Assembly: GCA_009176605.1 (NCBI GenBank)
Contig: SEYY01000188.1
Coordinates: 92,149-125,482, forward strand
Direction of reading: 5' to 3'
From: Armadillidium nasatum
Taxonomy: Eukaryota > Arthropoda > Malacostraca > Isopoda > Armadillidiidae
DNA length: 33,334 nucleotides
Shown here: one piece after another, positions 1-15,196 of the stretch
Position numbering within the stretch: position 1 is the stretch's first letter
Layout of the letters: each line of letters opens with the position of its first letter
Position numbers and translations under genes: made by a program
The notes under the pieces: generated by a model
What the model saw: only the letters and a program-made list of their open reading frames with translations
Database searches by the model: none
Told to the model about the DNA's origin: nothing

Positions 1-1415
<1,415 letters not shown>

Positions 1416-1429
1416 AATGTGCCGAACTT

Positions 1430-2175
1430 TATCTACGAAATCGTTTGAATTTTTAATATTATTGATTAAAAAGTTTATTGATTAAAAACTTCTCTATCTA
1501 AACTATCATATTTTTATGGATTATCAAAAATACATAAAGATAAACCGTTAAAAGAATATTTTATATCTTATAACTTTCCACCTCCAATAATTATTGAAGT
1601 ATTTATACAACTAATAGAGTTATGAATTTCACAAACTTATTTCTCATTCAAGGGAAAGTTTTACTTGCAGATTTCAGGGCTGAGTTTGGGTTCACCTATT
1701 TTTCCCATTTTGAGTAACCTATTTATATGGATTCACCAATTTCTCCCATTTTGAGTAACCTATTTATGGAGCTTTTTGAGGTAAGATTTTTGTCAAATGT
1801 TCTAAACACAGAATGTTTTTGGATTAGATAAGTGTATGATGTTTTTGCCGCTTTACCCAATTATTTTTTACCAGAAAGGATACTTTTATATCTCAATGAT
1901 TGAAATCCAGATATTAGATTCACCTTTGAAAAAGAAAATGAAAGACAACTGCTATTCCTAGATGTTTTATTAATTAGAAGCCACAATAATAAACTCACCT
2001 TTAACATCCATAGGAAAAAAACATACAGATAATTATGTGCATTGACAGTCCTCCCATGATACACATAAAGTTCGGCATAGTTAAGGGTTTCATTTAAAGA
2101 GCGTTAAGAATCTGCAGCCCTTGTTAAATTGATCAATAAATAGAGTATATTTATAATGTTTTTAAGAATTTTGGA
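1430..2175 (+). pseudogene. Penelope-like reverse transcriptase remnant
   Basis: The sequence recalls PLE reverse transcriptase in several broken frames. At 1515-1538 it reads YGLSKIHK, the hallmark PLE motif usually written YGLPKIHK. At about 1670-1770 it reads GLSLGSPIFPILSNLF, the RT B'-like block, partly duplicated in tandem (a unit of about 40 bp at 1691-1770 occurs twice). Near 1822-1850 the expected YVDD catalytic motif has decayed to a stop followed by VYDVF. From 1890 to 2030 the sequence resembles the conserved segment ending in LLFLDVLL. The N-terminal part and the catalytic aspartates are lost, so no activity is possible. Confidence 0.85.
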
Positions 2176-2699
2176 TGCCCTAGAAATTTAGTTTCCAGAA
2201 CCTTGACAGCTGCAAAGAAAAGGTTTTATGATCCCACATCTTCTCCTGTTTCCGAAAACAAATTATTACTAAAAATACCCAGCAAGATAGACAGAATTAA
2301 GGAAAATGTACCAAAGGAAATTTTGTTGGTTCCCACAATACATAACACTACCAAGAAATTTTTATGTAGAGTTAAACTGAATGAAAAAGATAGTAATCAA
2401 GGTGTCTATATAATACCATGGAAAGATTGCTCCTCAGTTTATATTGGAGAGACCAACGATTTCAAAAAAAGAAAATATCAGCATATCAATGCATTAAAAA
2501 TAGGGGACTGGCTTCATCTCTACACAAAAACAGGGTGGAATTAGAACACAGAATAGACGTCCCTAGTATGAATTTTATATCTCCAGTTTCAGATATTAAC
2601 ATAAGACAGATGATGGAGGCATCTTCATTAAAAATGTTCACAATTTCAATAGTCTCCAGAGCAACCTCATCGATGATTTTACTAGTCTTTTATTTTTAA
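2176..2699 (+). pseudogene. Penelope-like GIY-YIG endonuclease remnant
   Basis: The open frame 2203-2544 (113 residues) ends in a GIY-YIG domain, the nuclease that PLEs use to cut target DNA. Visible are GVYIIPWKDC, where GVY stands for GIY, and VYIGETNDFKKR, where the YIG motif and the following Arg/Lys-rich helix are kept. The upstream stretch of about 65 residues is the usual RT-nuclease linker. After residue 110 the frame breaks; a second frame (2418-2699) carries on with NRVELEHRID-like sequence towards the element's 3' terminal repeat. Decayed, but enough for confident family assignment. Confidence 0.85.
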
Positions 2700-2985
2700 A
2701 TAATTAAAAAATTTCCAAATTTGTTAAAAGTTTTAATAACTTAGAATCTGTATTTTTTTTGTGTTATAGTACTTTGTTTTAATACTTTAATGTTTTTAAT
2801 TAACTAATTTACTTTTTTTTAATAATTTTTCTTTTTTATTTCTAATTTTTTTTTCACAATCGTTTTCCTATATTATTTTTGTTTTTTAAGTATTGGGCCT
2901 GAATGAGGAAAAACGTGTTTTCTCGAAAGACTTGCATACCTTTATTAAATGTTTTATCCCTTTGGGGTTTAATTGCTTAAAAATA
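2675..2985 (+). repeat. Right inverted terminal repeat of Penelope-like element
   Basis: The inverted partner of 1110-1415. Similarity runs through the inner GATTTTACTAGTCT, a T-rich middle, and the TGAGGAAAAACGTGTTTTCT block, out to TAAATGTTTTATCCCTTTGG. Past about 2985 the sequence runs through GATAGTG straight into (TA)n. Confidence 0.9.
2890..2939 (+). ncRNA. Hammerhead-ribozyme-like fold, right copy (stem I damaged)
   Basis: The same arrangement as at 1146-1194 but on the plus strand: GTATTGGGC, CTGAATGA, stem-loop GAGGAAA...TTTTCTC, GAAA, GACTT, GCATACC. The closing strand that should read GCCCAATAC has lost three bases, so stem I is broken. The core again has one extra base (CTGAATGA). 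Keeping the core and stem II in both inverted termini supports a functional origin; this copy is probably inactive. Confidence 0.5.
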
Positions 2986-3001
2986 CAACACAGTGATAGT
3001 G

Positions 3002-3002
<1 letters not shown>

Positions 3003-3094
<92 letters not shown>

Positions 3095-3096
3095 AT
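3003..3096. repeat. (TA)n microsatellite
   Basis: About 94 bases of TA repeat with a TATTAT phase change near 3082. It bounds the right end of the Penelope-like element. Confidence 0.97.
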
Positions 3097-4588
<1,492 letters not shown>

Positions 4589-4652
4589 GGTGGAGTAGCG
4601 GTTAGCACAACGGACTTCCATCTTTTGGGCCCAGGTTCAATTCCCCGAGCAG
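4589..4652 (+). mobile_element. tRNA-derived SINE head, copy 1
   Basis: A tRNA-like 5' region with an A-box-like GTAGCGGTTAGCAC and a B box GGTTCAATTCC, both internal RNA polymerase III promoter elements. The following 190 bases (4653-4845), including CCCAAGTTGTGGTCGGGGAG, look like the SINE body. The 3' end is not defined because a second head starts at 4846. Confidence 0.7.
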
Positions 4653-4845
4653 TTATATATGTATTATACATATTAATTCCACGATAATAGTGGCTAATGA
4701 ATGAATAACAAATGTACTGCGTACTTCGGATAAGAACCTTGGTCAAGCTAAACCTACGCCCAAGTTGTGGTCGGGGAGACATTCGAGAGCTTTTCACTAG
4801 ATGATATGTCAGTAGAAGTTCCGAATAGTTTCCTTTTGAACCATC

Positions 4846-4909
4846 CGTGGAGTAGCGGTTAGCACAACGGACTTCCATCTTTTGGGCCCAGGTTCGATTC
4901 CCCGAGCAG
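4846..4909 (+). mobile_element. tRNA-derived SINE head, copy 2 (truncated)
   Basis: Almost identical to 4589-4652, in the same orientation and 257 bases away, with the canonical B box GGTTCGATTCC at 4891-4901. Immediately after the tRNA-like head (GAGCAG) it turns into TATATGTATT and the (TA)n tract, so the SINE body is missing or was cut by the fold-back element. Confidence 0.7.
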
Positions 4910-4918
4910 ATATATGTA

Positions 4919-4929
4919 TTATATATATA

Positions 4930-5018
<89 letters not shown>
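4919..5018. repeat. (TA)n microsatellite
   Basis: About 100 bases of TA repeat forming the left border of the fold-back element. The right border (11850-11869) is also TA repeat, only 20 bases long. Confidence 0.97.
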
Positions 5019-5021
<3 letters not shown>

Positions 5022-5816
5022 GTGAGGTGAGCACTATCCAAGATCGTCCGGTTTTCAAATCGGACAACCGGAAGTGAAAAACGCACATGCGTTTTTTTCA
5101 CGCTCCTTCCTGAGGCCTTTTTTGGGGGGAGTTTTGCCCCCACATTGGGGGGTTTCGCCCCCTCTTTCGGGGGTTTTTGCCCCACTTGGGGTTTTGACCC
5201 CTCTTCATGAGTTTTGTCCCCTCTTTGAGGAGATTTGACCCCTCTACACTAAATTTTCCTAATTTTCTACCTTTAAGCCACGATTTCACCAATTTTCACC
5301 AATTTTCACCAAATTTCACCAATTTTCATCATTTCTTCTACCTTTATGCCACGATGTCAGGGTGCAGTCCGGAGTCCATTCGGCTTTTTACCTGGACAAA
5401 CGATTTTACAATTTTTCATGTTCGATATATCGAACGATATATCGAACGAAATATCGACCGATTAATCGGATAATATACCGATCGATTAATCGAAACTGAT
5501 TTGTCATATGAGTGACGTCATCACAGAACATATATCCAAATTTTTTCTAAGTCATACATTTTCAAACTCCAGAAAAAAAATTTCAATTTCTAAGAGCCCG
5601 AGCTGGGATTGAACCCGAGACCTTTATGGTTGATGATTAGGTACTTAAGTCAACGCGCTACAGAGGCAATAGGAACGAACGTATGATTTCATCTTTTACA
5701 ATAATAACTTTCTTATCTCTGACCACATTTGCCCTTTTTAATCTTGATAAGGTTTTTCGAGCATGCCTATTACATATACAACGAACGAAAAGAAAACGAA
5801 GTAATTTTTGGTGAAA

Positions 5817-5875
<59 letters not shown>

Positions 5876-6289
5876 GAAGTAATTTTTTTTGGTGAAACTA
5901 AAAAAAAATAAAAATAAAAAAAAAAAATAAAATAAAAATGCTAAAATAATAAGAAAACGAAGTAATTTTTTGGTGAAACTAAAAAAAAAAAGAAAAAACA
6001 AAGTTTTTTGTTAAAAATTATATAAATATTTAAAGAAAAGAAAGAAAATAAAAACAAAAACAAAGTTTTTGTTAAAATTATATAAAATAAATTAAAATTT
6101 AAATAAAATTAATAAAAATTTTGAAATTTAATGAAAAATAAAAATAAAAATAAGAAAAAAATTAAAATATTATGATATTTTTAGTGTAAACTTATACCCT
6201 CAGCACCCTGAGGAGGCTGAGGAGGCTGTAGAGGCTCACGCTGCAAGGGTATGCTAGGTATTCCAGTCCTAGCACCTCTGTTCCGGCAG
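5019..6289 (+). repeat. Left inverted arm of fold-back element
   Basis: From outside to inside the arm contains: GTAGTGAGGTGAGCAC terminus; about six degenerate 20-21-bp units of the type TTTTGCCCC (5128-5250); 10-bp units of ACCAATTTTC (5287-5330); a cluster of short palindromes based on CGATATATCG and CGATTAATCG (5424-5490); TGACGTCA (5513-5520); a tRNA-like segment on the minus strand (5594-5667); a run of about 54 A (5820-5873); A-rich repeats; and 9-bp GAGGCTGAG-type units near 6210. The inner edge is TTCCGGCAG. Confidence 0.92.
5594..5667 (-). promoter_or_regulatory. tRNA-like segment in left arm, pointing outward
   Basis: Read on the minus strand, 74 bases start GCCTCTGTAGCGCG (A-box-like) and contain GGTTCAATCCC (B box) about 50 bases on. 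The acceptor ends pair at 5 of 7 positions and the T arm pairs with one mismatch. The D and anticodon arms do not fold cleanly, so I call it a tRNA relic or SINE head rather than a gene. Transcription would run out of the element to the left. Confidence 0.55.
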
Positions 6290-6335
6290 GCTCTAGAGGC
6301 TCTAGACGGTCTACAGGGTCCACAGGGTCTATGTA
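6290..6335 (+). repeat. 9-bp minisatellite just inside the left arm
   Basis: Five degenerate units: GGCTCTAGA, GGCTCTAGA, CGGTCTACA, GGGTCCACA, GGGTCTATG. It begins at the inner edge of the left arm and has no partner beside the right arm. Confidence 0.7.
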
Positions 6336-6820
6336 TTTTCACGAAAACATCGTAAATAATTTGTTTTTATACAAAAATTAAAAGAAAAATTAAGAAAATT
6401 AAAAAAAAAACAAAGTTTTTGTTAAAAATTATATAAATATTAAGAGAAAAAAAATAAAATAAAAACAAAAACAAAGTTTTTGTTAAAAATAAAATTCAAA
6501 AATATTAAAAACAAGAAAAAAACATTAAAATAAAGAAAAAAACATTAAAATAAAAAAAAAACATAAAATAATAAAAAAACATTAAAATAAAGAAAAAACA
6601 CTTAAAAACATTAAAATAATAAAAAAAACATTAAAAATAAGCACTAAAAACATTGAAATCATTGAAATCATTGAAATCATTGATATCAAGAGGGAGGGGT
6701 GTGGGTGAGGGGCGCATAGCCCCAACACCTTTGCTTTCCATGTTTTGTATGATCTTCGTGTTTTAATACCCTTGTATTTGACGCTTTTCACCATTTTATT
6801 ACGAATATTTTAAAAATTTA

Positions 6821-6822
<2 letters not shown>
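6336..6822. repeat. A-rich repeats of the fold-back core
   Basis: Degenerate units of the type AACATTAAAATAAAG (about 6500-6640), a short CATTGAAAT run (four units, 6651-6685), then about 130 bases of unique sequence. No coding signal. Confidence 0.7.

Positions 6823-6870
<48 letters not shown>
6823..6870 (+). repeat. (CA)n microsatellite, left edge of minisatellite core
   Basis: About 48 bases of CA repeat at the start of the 62-bp array. A matching (CA)n tract of similar length closes the array at 10083-10131. Confidence 0.95.
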
Positions 6871-6872
<2 letters not shown>

Positions 6873-9800
6873 AATGAACATAAGCACAAATGCACAATCA
6901 CAAAATCATAGTCACAAAAGCCAAACTCAAATAATCAAAACCCAAGATTCAATTAATTTTCACCATCACTGATCACAAGCCAACAAACTCAAGTACATAA
7001 AAACCATTCAATTTCACTAAACAGACCACACAAGCATCCTTCTCAAGCACACATAGATCAAAATCACAAAATTTCACTAAAACAAGTCACACAACTACCC
7101 TTCTCAATCACATAGGCATCAAAATTCACTTATCTTCACCATCGCAGGCCACAAAACATATTTTCTCATGCACACAGCACTCAAATCTCACTTAACTTCA
7201 GCAATACATTCCACACAAACAATCTTCTCAGGCACACAGACATCAAAAAGAACTCAACTTCCCTAAAATAAGTCACACAAACAATCTTCTCAAGCACACA
7301 TACATCAAAAAGAACTCAACTTCCCTAAAATAATTCACACAAAACAATCTTCTCAAGCACACATACAACAAAAAGAACTCAACTTTCCTAAAATAATTCA
7401 CGCAAATGCTCTTCTCAAACACACAGACTTCAAAATCACACAATTTCACTAACTCAAATCACACAAATACCCTACCCAAACACATAAACAACAAAATTCA
7501 CTCAATTTCATCAATACAAGTCACAGAAAGCAACATTTCTCAGTCACATAGATCACAAAAGCCACTCAATTCCGTTAAATCAGTTCCGCACAAACACACT
7601 TCCCAATCATACAGGTCACAGATACATCATTCTCATACACCCAATCCACAAAATTCAAACAAATTTTTCACAAGTACATATCACAAAACATTATTTCAGG
7701 GGTACCAATCACAAATCACCAAGCTCAGATACATAATTCTCAACATCAACACACAAATCCAGCAAGGTATTTCACATTATCATCAAACTTCAAACACATA
7801 GCACACAAAATCCACATAATTCAACAGCTCATTCAGCATAAAAGCATCATATCCAAGCACTCCTTCCACAAAAAACATTTATTTTAACATCACAAATCAC
7901 AAAAAAGACCAAACTCAAATAGGCAAAATCCAAGATTCAATTAATTTCCCCATCACAGATCACAAAACAACAAACTCAATTACATAAAATCACTCAACTT
8001 CATTAATATAAACCACAGAAACACCGTTTCCCAATCACATAGTTATCGAAAGCACTCAGCTTCACTAATACAATCCACAGAAGCACCATTTCCCAATCAC
8101 ATAGACAACAAAAGCACTCAGTTTCACTAATACAAGCCACAGAATCACCATTTCCCAGACACTTAGACAGCAAATCCACTCAATTTCATCTGCACAAAGC
8201 ACATTACATCATCCTTAGTCACACAAAAACACATAAACACACACACACATAAGCACTCACCCACACAAAAACATTTATTTTTCATCAATACAAGTCACAA
8301 AAGCCAAACTCAAATAATCAAAACCCAAGATTCAATTAATTTTCACCATCACTGATCACAAGCCAACAAACTCAAGTACATAAAAACCATTCAATTTCAC
8401 TAAACAGACCACACAAGCAGCCTTCTCAAGCACACACACACATCAAAATAACCCAATTTCATTAAAACAAGTCACACAACTACCCTTCTCAATCACATAG
8501 GCATCAAAATTCACTTATCTTCACCATCGCAGGCCACAAAACACACTTTCTTGGCCACATAATACGCAAATCTCACTTAGCTTCAGCAATACATTCCACA
8601 GAAAACAACATTCTCATACACACAGCACTCAAATCTCACTTAACTTCAGCATTACATTTCACACAAACAACCTTCTCAGGCACACAGACATCAAAAGATC
8701 TCAACTTCCCTAAATTAAGTCACACAAACAATCTTCTCAGGCACAAAGACATCAAAAAGATCTCAACTTCCCTAAAATAAGTCACACAATCAATCTTCTC
8801 AGGCACACAGACATCAAAAAGAACTCATCTTCCCTAAAATAAGTCACACAAACAATCTTCTCAGCACACAGACATCAAAAAGAACTCATCTTCCCTAAAA
8901 TAAGTCACACAAACAATCTTCTCAAGCACACAGACATCAAAAAGAACTCAACTTTCCTAAAATAATTCACGCAAATGCTCTTCTCAAACACACAGACTTC
9001 AAAATCACACAATTTCACTAACTCAAATCACACAAACACCCTTCCCAAACACATAAACAACAAAATTCACTCAATTTCATCAATACAAGGCACAGAAAGC
9101 TACATTTCTCAGTCACATAGATCACAAAAGCCACTCAATTCCGTTAAATCAGCCCGCACAAACGCCCTTCCCAGACATACAGATCACAGATACATCATTC
9201 TCATACAACCAATCCACAAAATTCAATCAATTTCATCAACACAAGACACAGAAAACAATATTTCTCAATCACATAGACAGCAAAAATCAACCAATTCATC
9301 ATCACAAGTCACAGAAAATCATTCTTATACACCTATTCCACAAATTTTCCCTCAATTTCATCAACACAAAACTCAGAAAACAACATTTTCTCAATCACAT
9401 AAACCACAAAAAACAATCATTTTCACCAAACCATACCACACAATCAAACTTCTCAAGTACAAAGGTAACAAAAATCAATCATCTCCGCTAATCCAAATCA
9501 CAGAAACACCCTTCTCAAGCACATAGAAGACAAAAAACACTCAATTTCACTAAACCAATCCAAGCAATTACCCTTCTCAAGTGCACGAACCACAAAATCA
9601 CTTAACTTTTTTCCGATACATTCCACAAAACATATTTTCTCAGGCACACAGACATCAAAAAGATCTCAACTTCCCTAAAATAAGTCACACAAACAATCTT
9701 CTCAGGCACACAGACATCAAAAAGATCTCAACTTCCCTAAAATAAGTCACACAAACAACCTTCTCAGTCACACAATCATCAAAAAGTACTTAATTTCACT

Positions 9801-10082
9801 AAGCCAGAACACACAAACAACCTTCTCAAGCACACAAACATCAAAAAGAACTCAACTTCACTAAAATAATTCACACAAATGCCCTTCTCAGACACACAGA
9901 CTTCAAAATCATACAATTTCACTAACTCAAATCACACAAGCACCCTTCCCAAGCACATAAACAACAAAATTCAATCAATTTCATCAGCACAAAACACAGA
10001 AAACAATATTTCTCAAGCACTTAAGCTGCAAAAATCAATCAATTCATCATCACAAGTCACACTTCACTAACGTCATTCACAC
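6871..10082 (+). repeat. 62-bp minisatellite array with higher-order duplication
   Basis: About 3.2 kb of diverged tandem units of 61-62 bp, roughly 50 copies, with a consensus near AAGTCACACAAACAATCTTC, then TCAGGCACACAGACATC and CTCAACTTCCCTAAAAT. The TTCCCTAAA motif recurs at about 8705, 8767, 8829, 8890 and 8952. On a larger scale, 6911 to about 7700 recurs at 8294 to about 9250. The offset grows from 1383 to 1569 bases along the block, a gain of 186 bases or three units. A further related block starts near 9879. Long ORFs here are stop-poor artefacts. Confidence 0.9.

Positions 10083-10131
<49 letters not shown>
10083..10131 (+). repeat. (CA)n microsatellite, right edge of minisatellite core
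   Basis: About 49 bases of CA repeat, same strand and similar length as the tract at 6823-6870. Confidence 0.95.
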
Positions 10132-10134
<3 letters not shown>

Positions 10135-10412
10135 TACGCACACATCTGCTTGCACAAATACATTTATCTTCATCAACCCAAACCGCAAAAACCCAAACTC
10201 AAGTAATCAAAAACCCAAATTTCGTTTAAGTCCATCATAGATCACAAAACATCATTCTCATTCAATCATTTCACAAAAAAAAAAAAAAAAAACCTTAATT
10301 TCAGTAATGCAAATCACAAAAAGTCTAAATTCAGCTATTCAAAACTCAAAATTTCATTTTATTCAGCAACATAGATCATAAACAACAAACTTATGCCCAC
10401 AAGATGCAAAAA

Positions 10413-10579
10413 AAAAAAAGAAAATTCACCAAGTTATGCTCAAGGATCTATGTGAGGGACCAGGTGGGGGTTCAGAGCTCTCGGTGGGTGGATAGGTGTA
10501 AGGAGGTGCCGAGAGCACGATCCCTCAACCTGATCCCACACATAGGTCCTTGAGCATAACTTGGTGAATTTTCTTTTTT
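10413..10579. repeat. 167-bp long hairpin abutting the right arm
   Basis: Inverted halves of about 50 bp, including GAAAATTCACCAAGTTATGC against its reverse complement ending at 10579. They differ at only a few positions. A shorter inner pair CTCTCGG/CCGAGAG extends the hairpin. Its right end is exactly the inner edge of the right fold-back arm (10580). No copy exists beside the left arm. Confidence 0.9.
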
Positions 10580-11849
10580 CTGCCGGAACAGAGGTGCTAG
10601 GACTGGAATACCTAGCATACCCTTGCAGCGTGAGCCTCTACAGCCTCCTCAGCCTCCTCAGGGTGCTGAGGGTATAAGTTTACACTAAAAATATCATAAT
10701 ATTTTAATTTTTTTCTTATTTTTATTTTTATTTTTCATTAAATTTCAAAATTTTTATTAATTTTATTTAAATTTTAATTTATTTTATATAATTTTAACAA
10801 AAACTTTGTTTTTGTTTTTATTTTCTTTCTTTTCTTTAAATATTTATATAATTTTTAACAAAAAACTTTGTTTTTTCTTTTTTTTTTTTAGTTTCACCAA
10901 AAAATTACTTCGTTTTCTTATTATTTTAGCATTTTTATTTTATTTTTTTTTTATTTTTATTTTTTTTAGTTTCACCAAAAAATTACTTCGTTTTCTTTTT
11001 TTTTTTTTTTTTTTATTTTTTATTTTTTTTTATTTTTTTTTTTTAGTTTCACCAAAAATTACTTCGTTTTCTTTCGTTGTATATGTAATAAGCATGCTCG
11101 AAAAACCTTATCAAGATTAAAAAAGGCAAATGTGGTCAGAGATAAGAAAGTTATTATTGTAAAAGATGAAATCATACGTTCGTTCCTATTGCCTCTGTAG
11201 CGCGTTGACTTAAGTACCTAATCATCAACCATAAAGGTCTCGGGTTCAATCCCAGCTCGGGCTCTTAGAAATTGAAATTTTTTTTCTGGAGTTTGAAAAT
11301 GTATGACTTAGAAAAAATTTGGATATATGTTCTGTGATGACGTCACTCATATGACAAATCAGTTTCGATTAATCGATCGGTATATTATCCGATTAATCGG
11401 TCGATATTTCGTTCGATATATCGTTCGATATATCGAACATGAAAAATTGTAAAATCGCTTGTCCAGGTAAAAAGCCGAATGGACTCCGGACTGCACCCTG
11501 ACATCGTGGCATAAAGGTAGAAGAAATGATGAAAATTGGTGAAATTTGGTGAAAATTGGTGAAAATTGGTGAAAATTGGTGAAATCGTGGCTTAAAGGTA
11601 GAAAATTAGGGAAATTTAGTGTAGAGGGGTCAAATCTCCTCAAAGAGGGGACAAAACTCATGAAGAGGGGTCAAAACCCCAAGTGGGGCAAAAAAACCCG
11701 AAAGAGGGGGCGAAACCCCCCAATGTGGGGGCAAAACTCCCCCCAAAAAAGGCCTCAGGAAGGAGCGTGAAAAAAACGCATGTGCGTTTTTCACTTCCGG
11801 TTGTCCGGTTTGAAAACCGGACGATCTTGGATAGTGCTCACCTCACTAC
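10580..11849 (-). repeat. Right inverted arm of fold-back element
   Basis: The reverse complement of 5019-6289, about 98-99% identical by eye outside homopolymers. Differences seen: one extra 10-bp ACCAATTTTC unit, a few substitutions (for example AAACCGG for AAATCGG near the terminus), and a poly-A/T tract broken up by single A residues (11000-11045) where the left arm has about 54 pure A. Confidence 0.92.
11191..11264 (+). promoter_or_regulatory. tRNA-like segment in right arm, pointing outward
   Basis: A mirror copy of 5594-5667, 74 bases, with the same A-box-like GTAGCGCG and B box GGTTCAATCCC. Transcription would run out of the element to the right. Keeping it in both arms may reflect function or only arm homogenisation. 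Confidence 0.55.
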
Positions 11850-11869
11850 TATATATATATATATATATA
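11850..11869. repeat. Short (TA)n tract
   Basis: Twenty bases of TA repeat between the right arm of the fold-back element and the end of the protein relic. Confidence 0.95.
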
Positions 11870-14837
<2,968 letters not shown>

Positions 14838-14861
14838 GTTTGTGTGTGTGTAACTACATAC

Positions 14862-15001
14862 CCCAACTCCTGGGCCAATCATAATATCTTTAGGAATTGC
14901 AAAGATTTTTCCATCCATCTGAAATTTTCCATCTCCAAGTTCAATTAGCAGTACCCTAAAATTTGTTCCTCCAAGGTCTAGTGCCAGGAAGCGACCAGCC
15001 T
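14862..15001 (-). CDS. HK: Hexokinase exon (phosphate-binding region)
   Basis: One intact 140-base exon read on the minus strand: two bases completing a codon, then 46 codons. It contains [18 protein letters not shown], the glycine-rich ATP-phosphate-binding motif ([10 protein letters not shown]) of the eukaryotic hexokinase N-lobe, then [15 protein letters not shown], which fits the next conserved strand and helix. Hexokinase phosphorylates glucose to glucose 6-phosphate in the cytosol. The acceptor is TTTTAG at 15007-15002, preceded by TA-rich DNA instead of a pyrimidine tract; the donor is G/GTATGT at 14862/14861. The following exon would begin near the LFDHIA motif, but I could not find it or any other hexokinase exon here. 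The exon is open and conserved, so it is either part of a live gene with long introns or a recent duplicate fragment. Confidence 0.88.
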
Positions 15002-15008
15002 CTAAAAT

Positions 15009-15122
<114 letters not shown>

Positions 15123-15196
15123 CCAGCGCTTTCCGACAGAGCTATTAAGGAAGGGACGTCAAAACAATAAGAGAAGAAAAACCCTACAAGCCCCAC

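Larger units (their letters stand above)
5019..11849. mobile_element. 6.8-kb fold-back element with 1.27-kb inverted arms
   Basis: Two long inverted arms (5019-6289 and 10580-11849) surround a 4.3-kb core of simple and minisatellite DNA. Both outer edges lie in TA repeat, so a TA target duplication cannot be told from the flank. The arms differ by only a few substitutions, one 10-bp unit and poly-A/T lengths. No transposase or other protein gene is present. The layout (long, internally repetitive inverted termini and a tandem-repeat core) resembles Drosophila FB/Galileo-type fold-back elements in form. I see no sequence evidence linking it to that family, and it may be a new one. Confidence 0.8.

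Noticed and set aside
5594..5667. A functional tRNA gene in the fold-back arms
   Set aside because: The D arm and anticodon arm do not fold and the acceptor stem has two mismatches; kept only as a tRNA-like segment.
7406..10070. ORFs of 131, 183 and 63 residues starting MLFSNTQTSKS or MPFSDTQTSKS
   Set aside because: They lie in the 62-bp minisatellite, which is poor in stop codons in one frame. Their similarity to one another comes from the array, they break at unit indels, and 62 is not a multiple of three.
6871..10082. CRISPR-like spaced repeats
   Set aside because: The units are contiguous diverged 62-bp tandem copies without constant repeats and unique spacers, in a eukaryotic context.
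5098..11770. 64-residue ORF (MVKSWLKGRK...) present in both fold-back arms
   Set aside because: It translates the 10-bp and 20-bp G-rich minisatellite units; overlapping frames are equally open, and conservation follows from arm identity.
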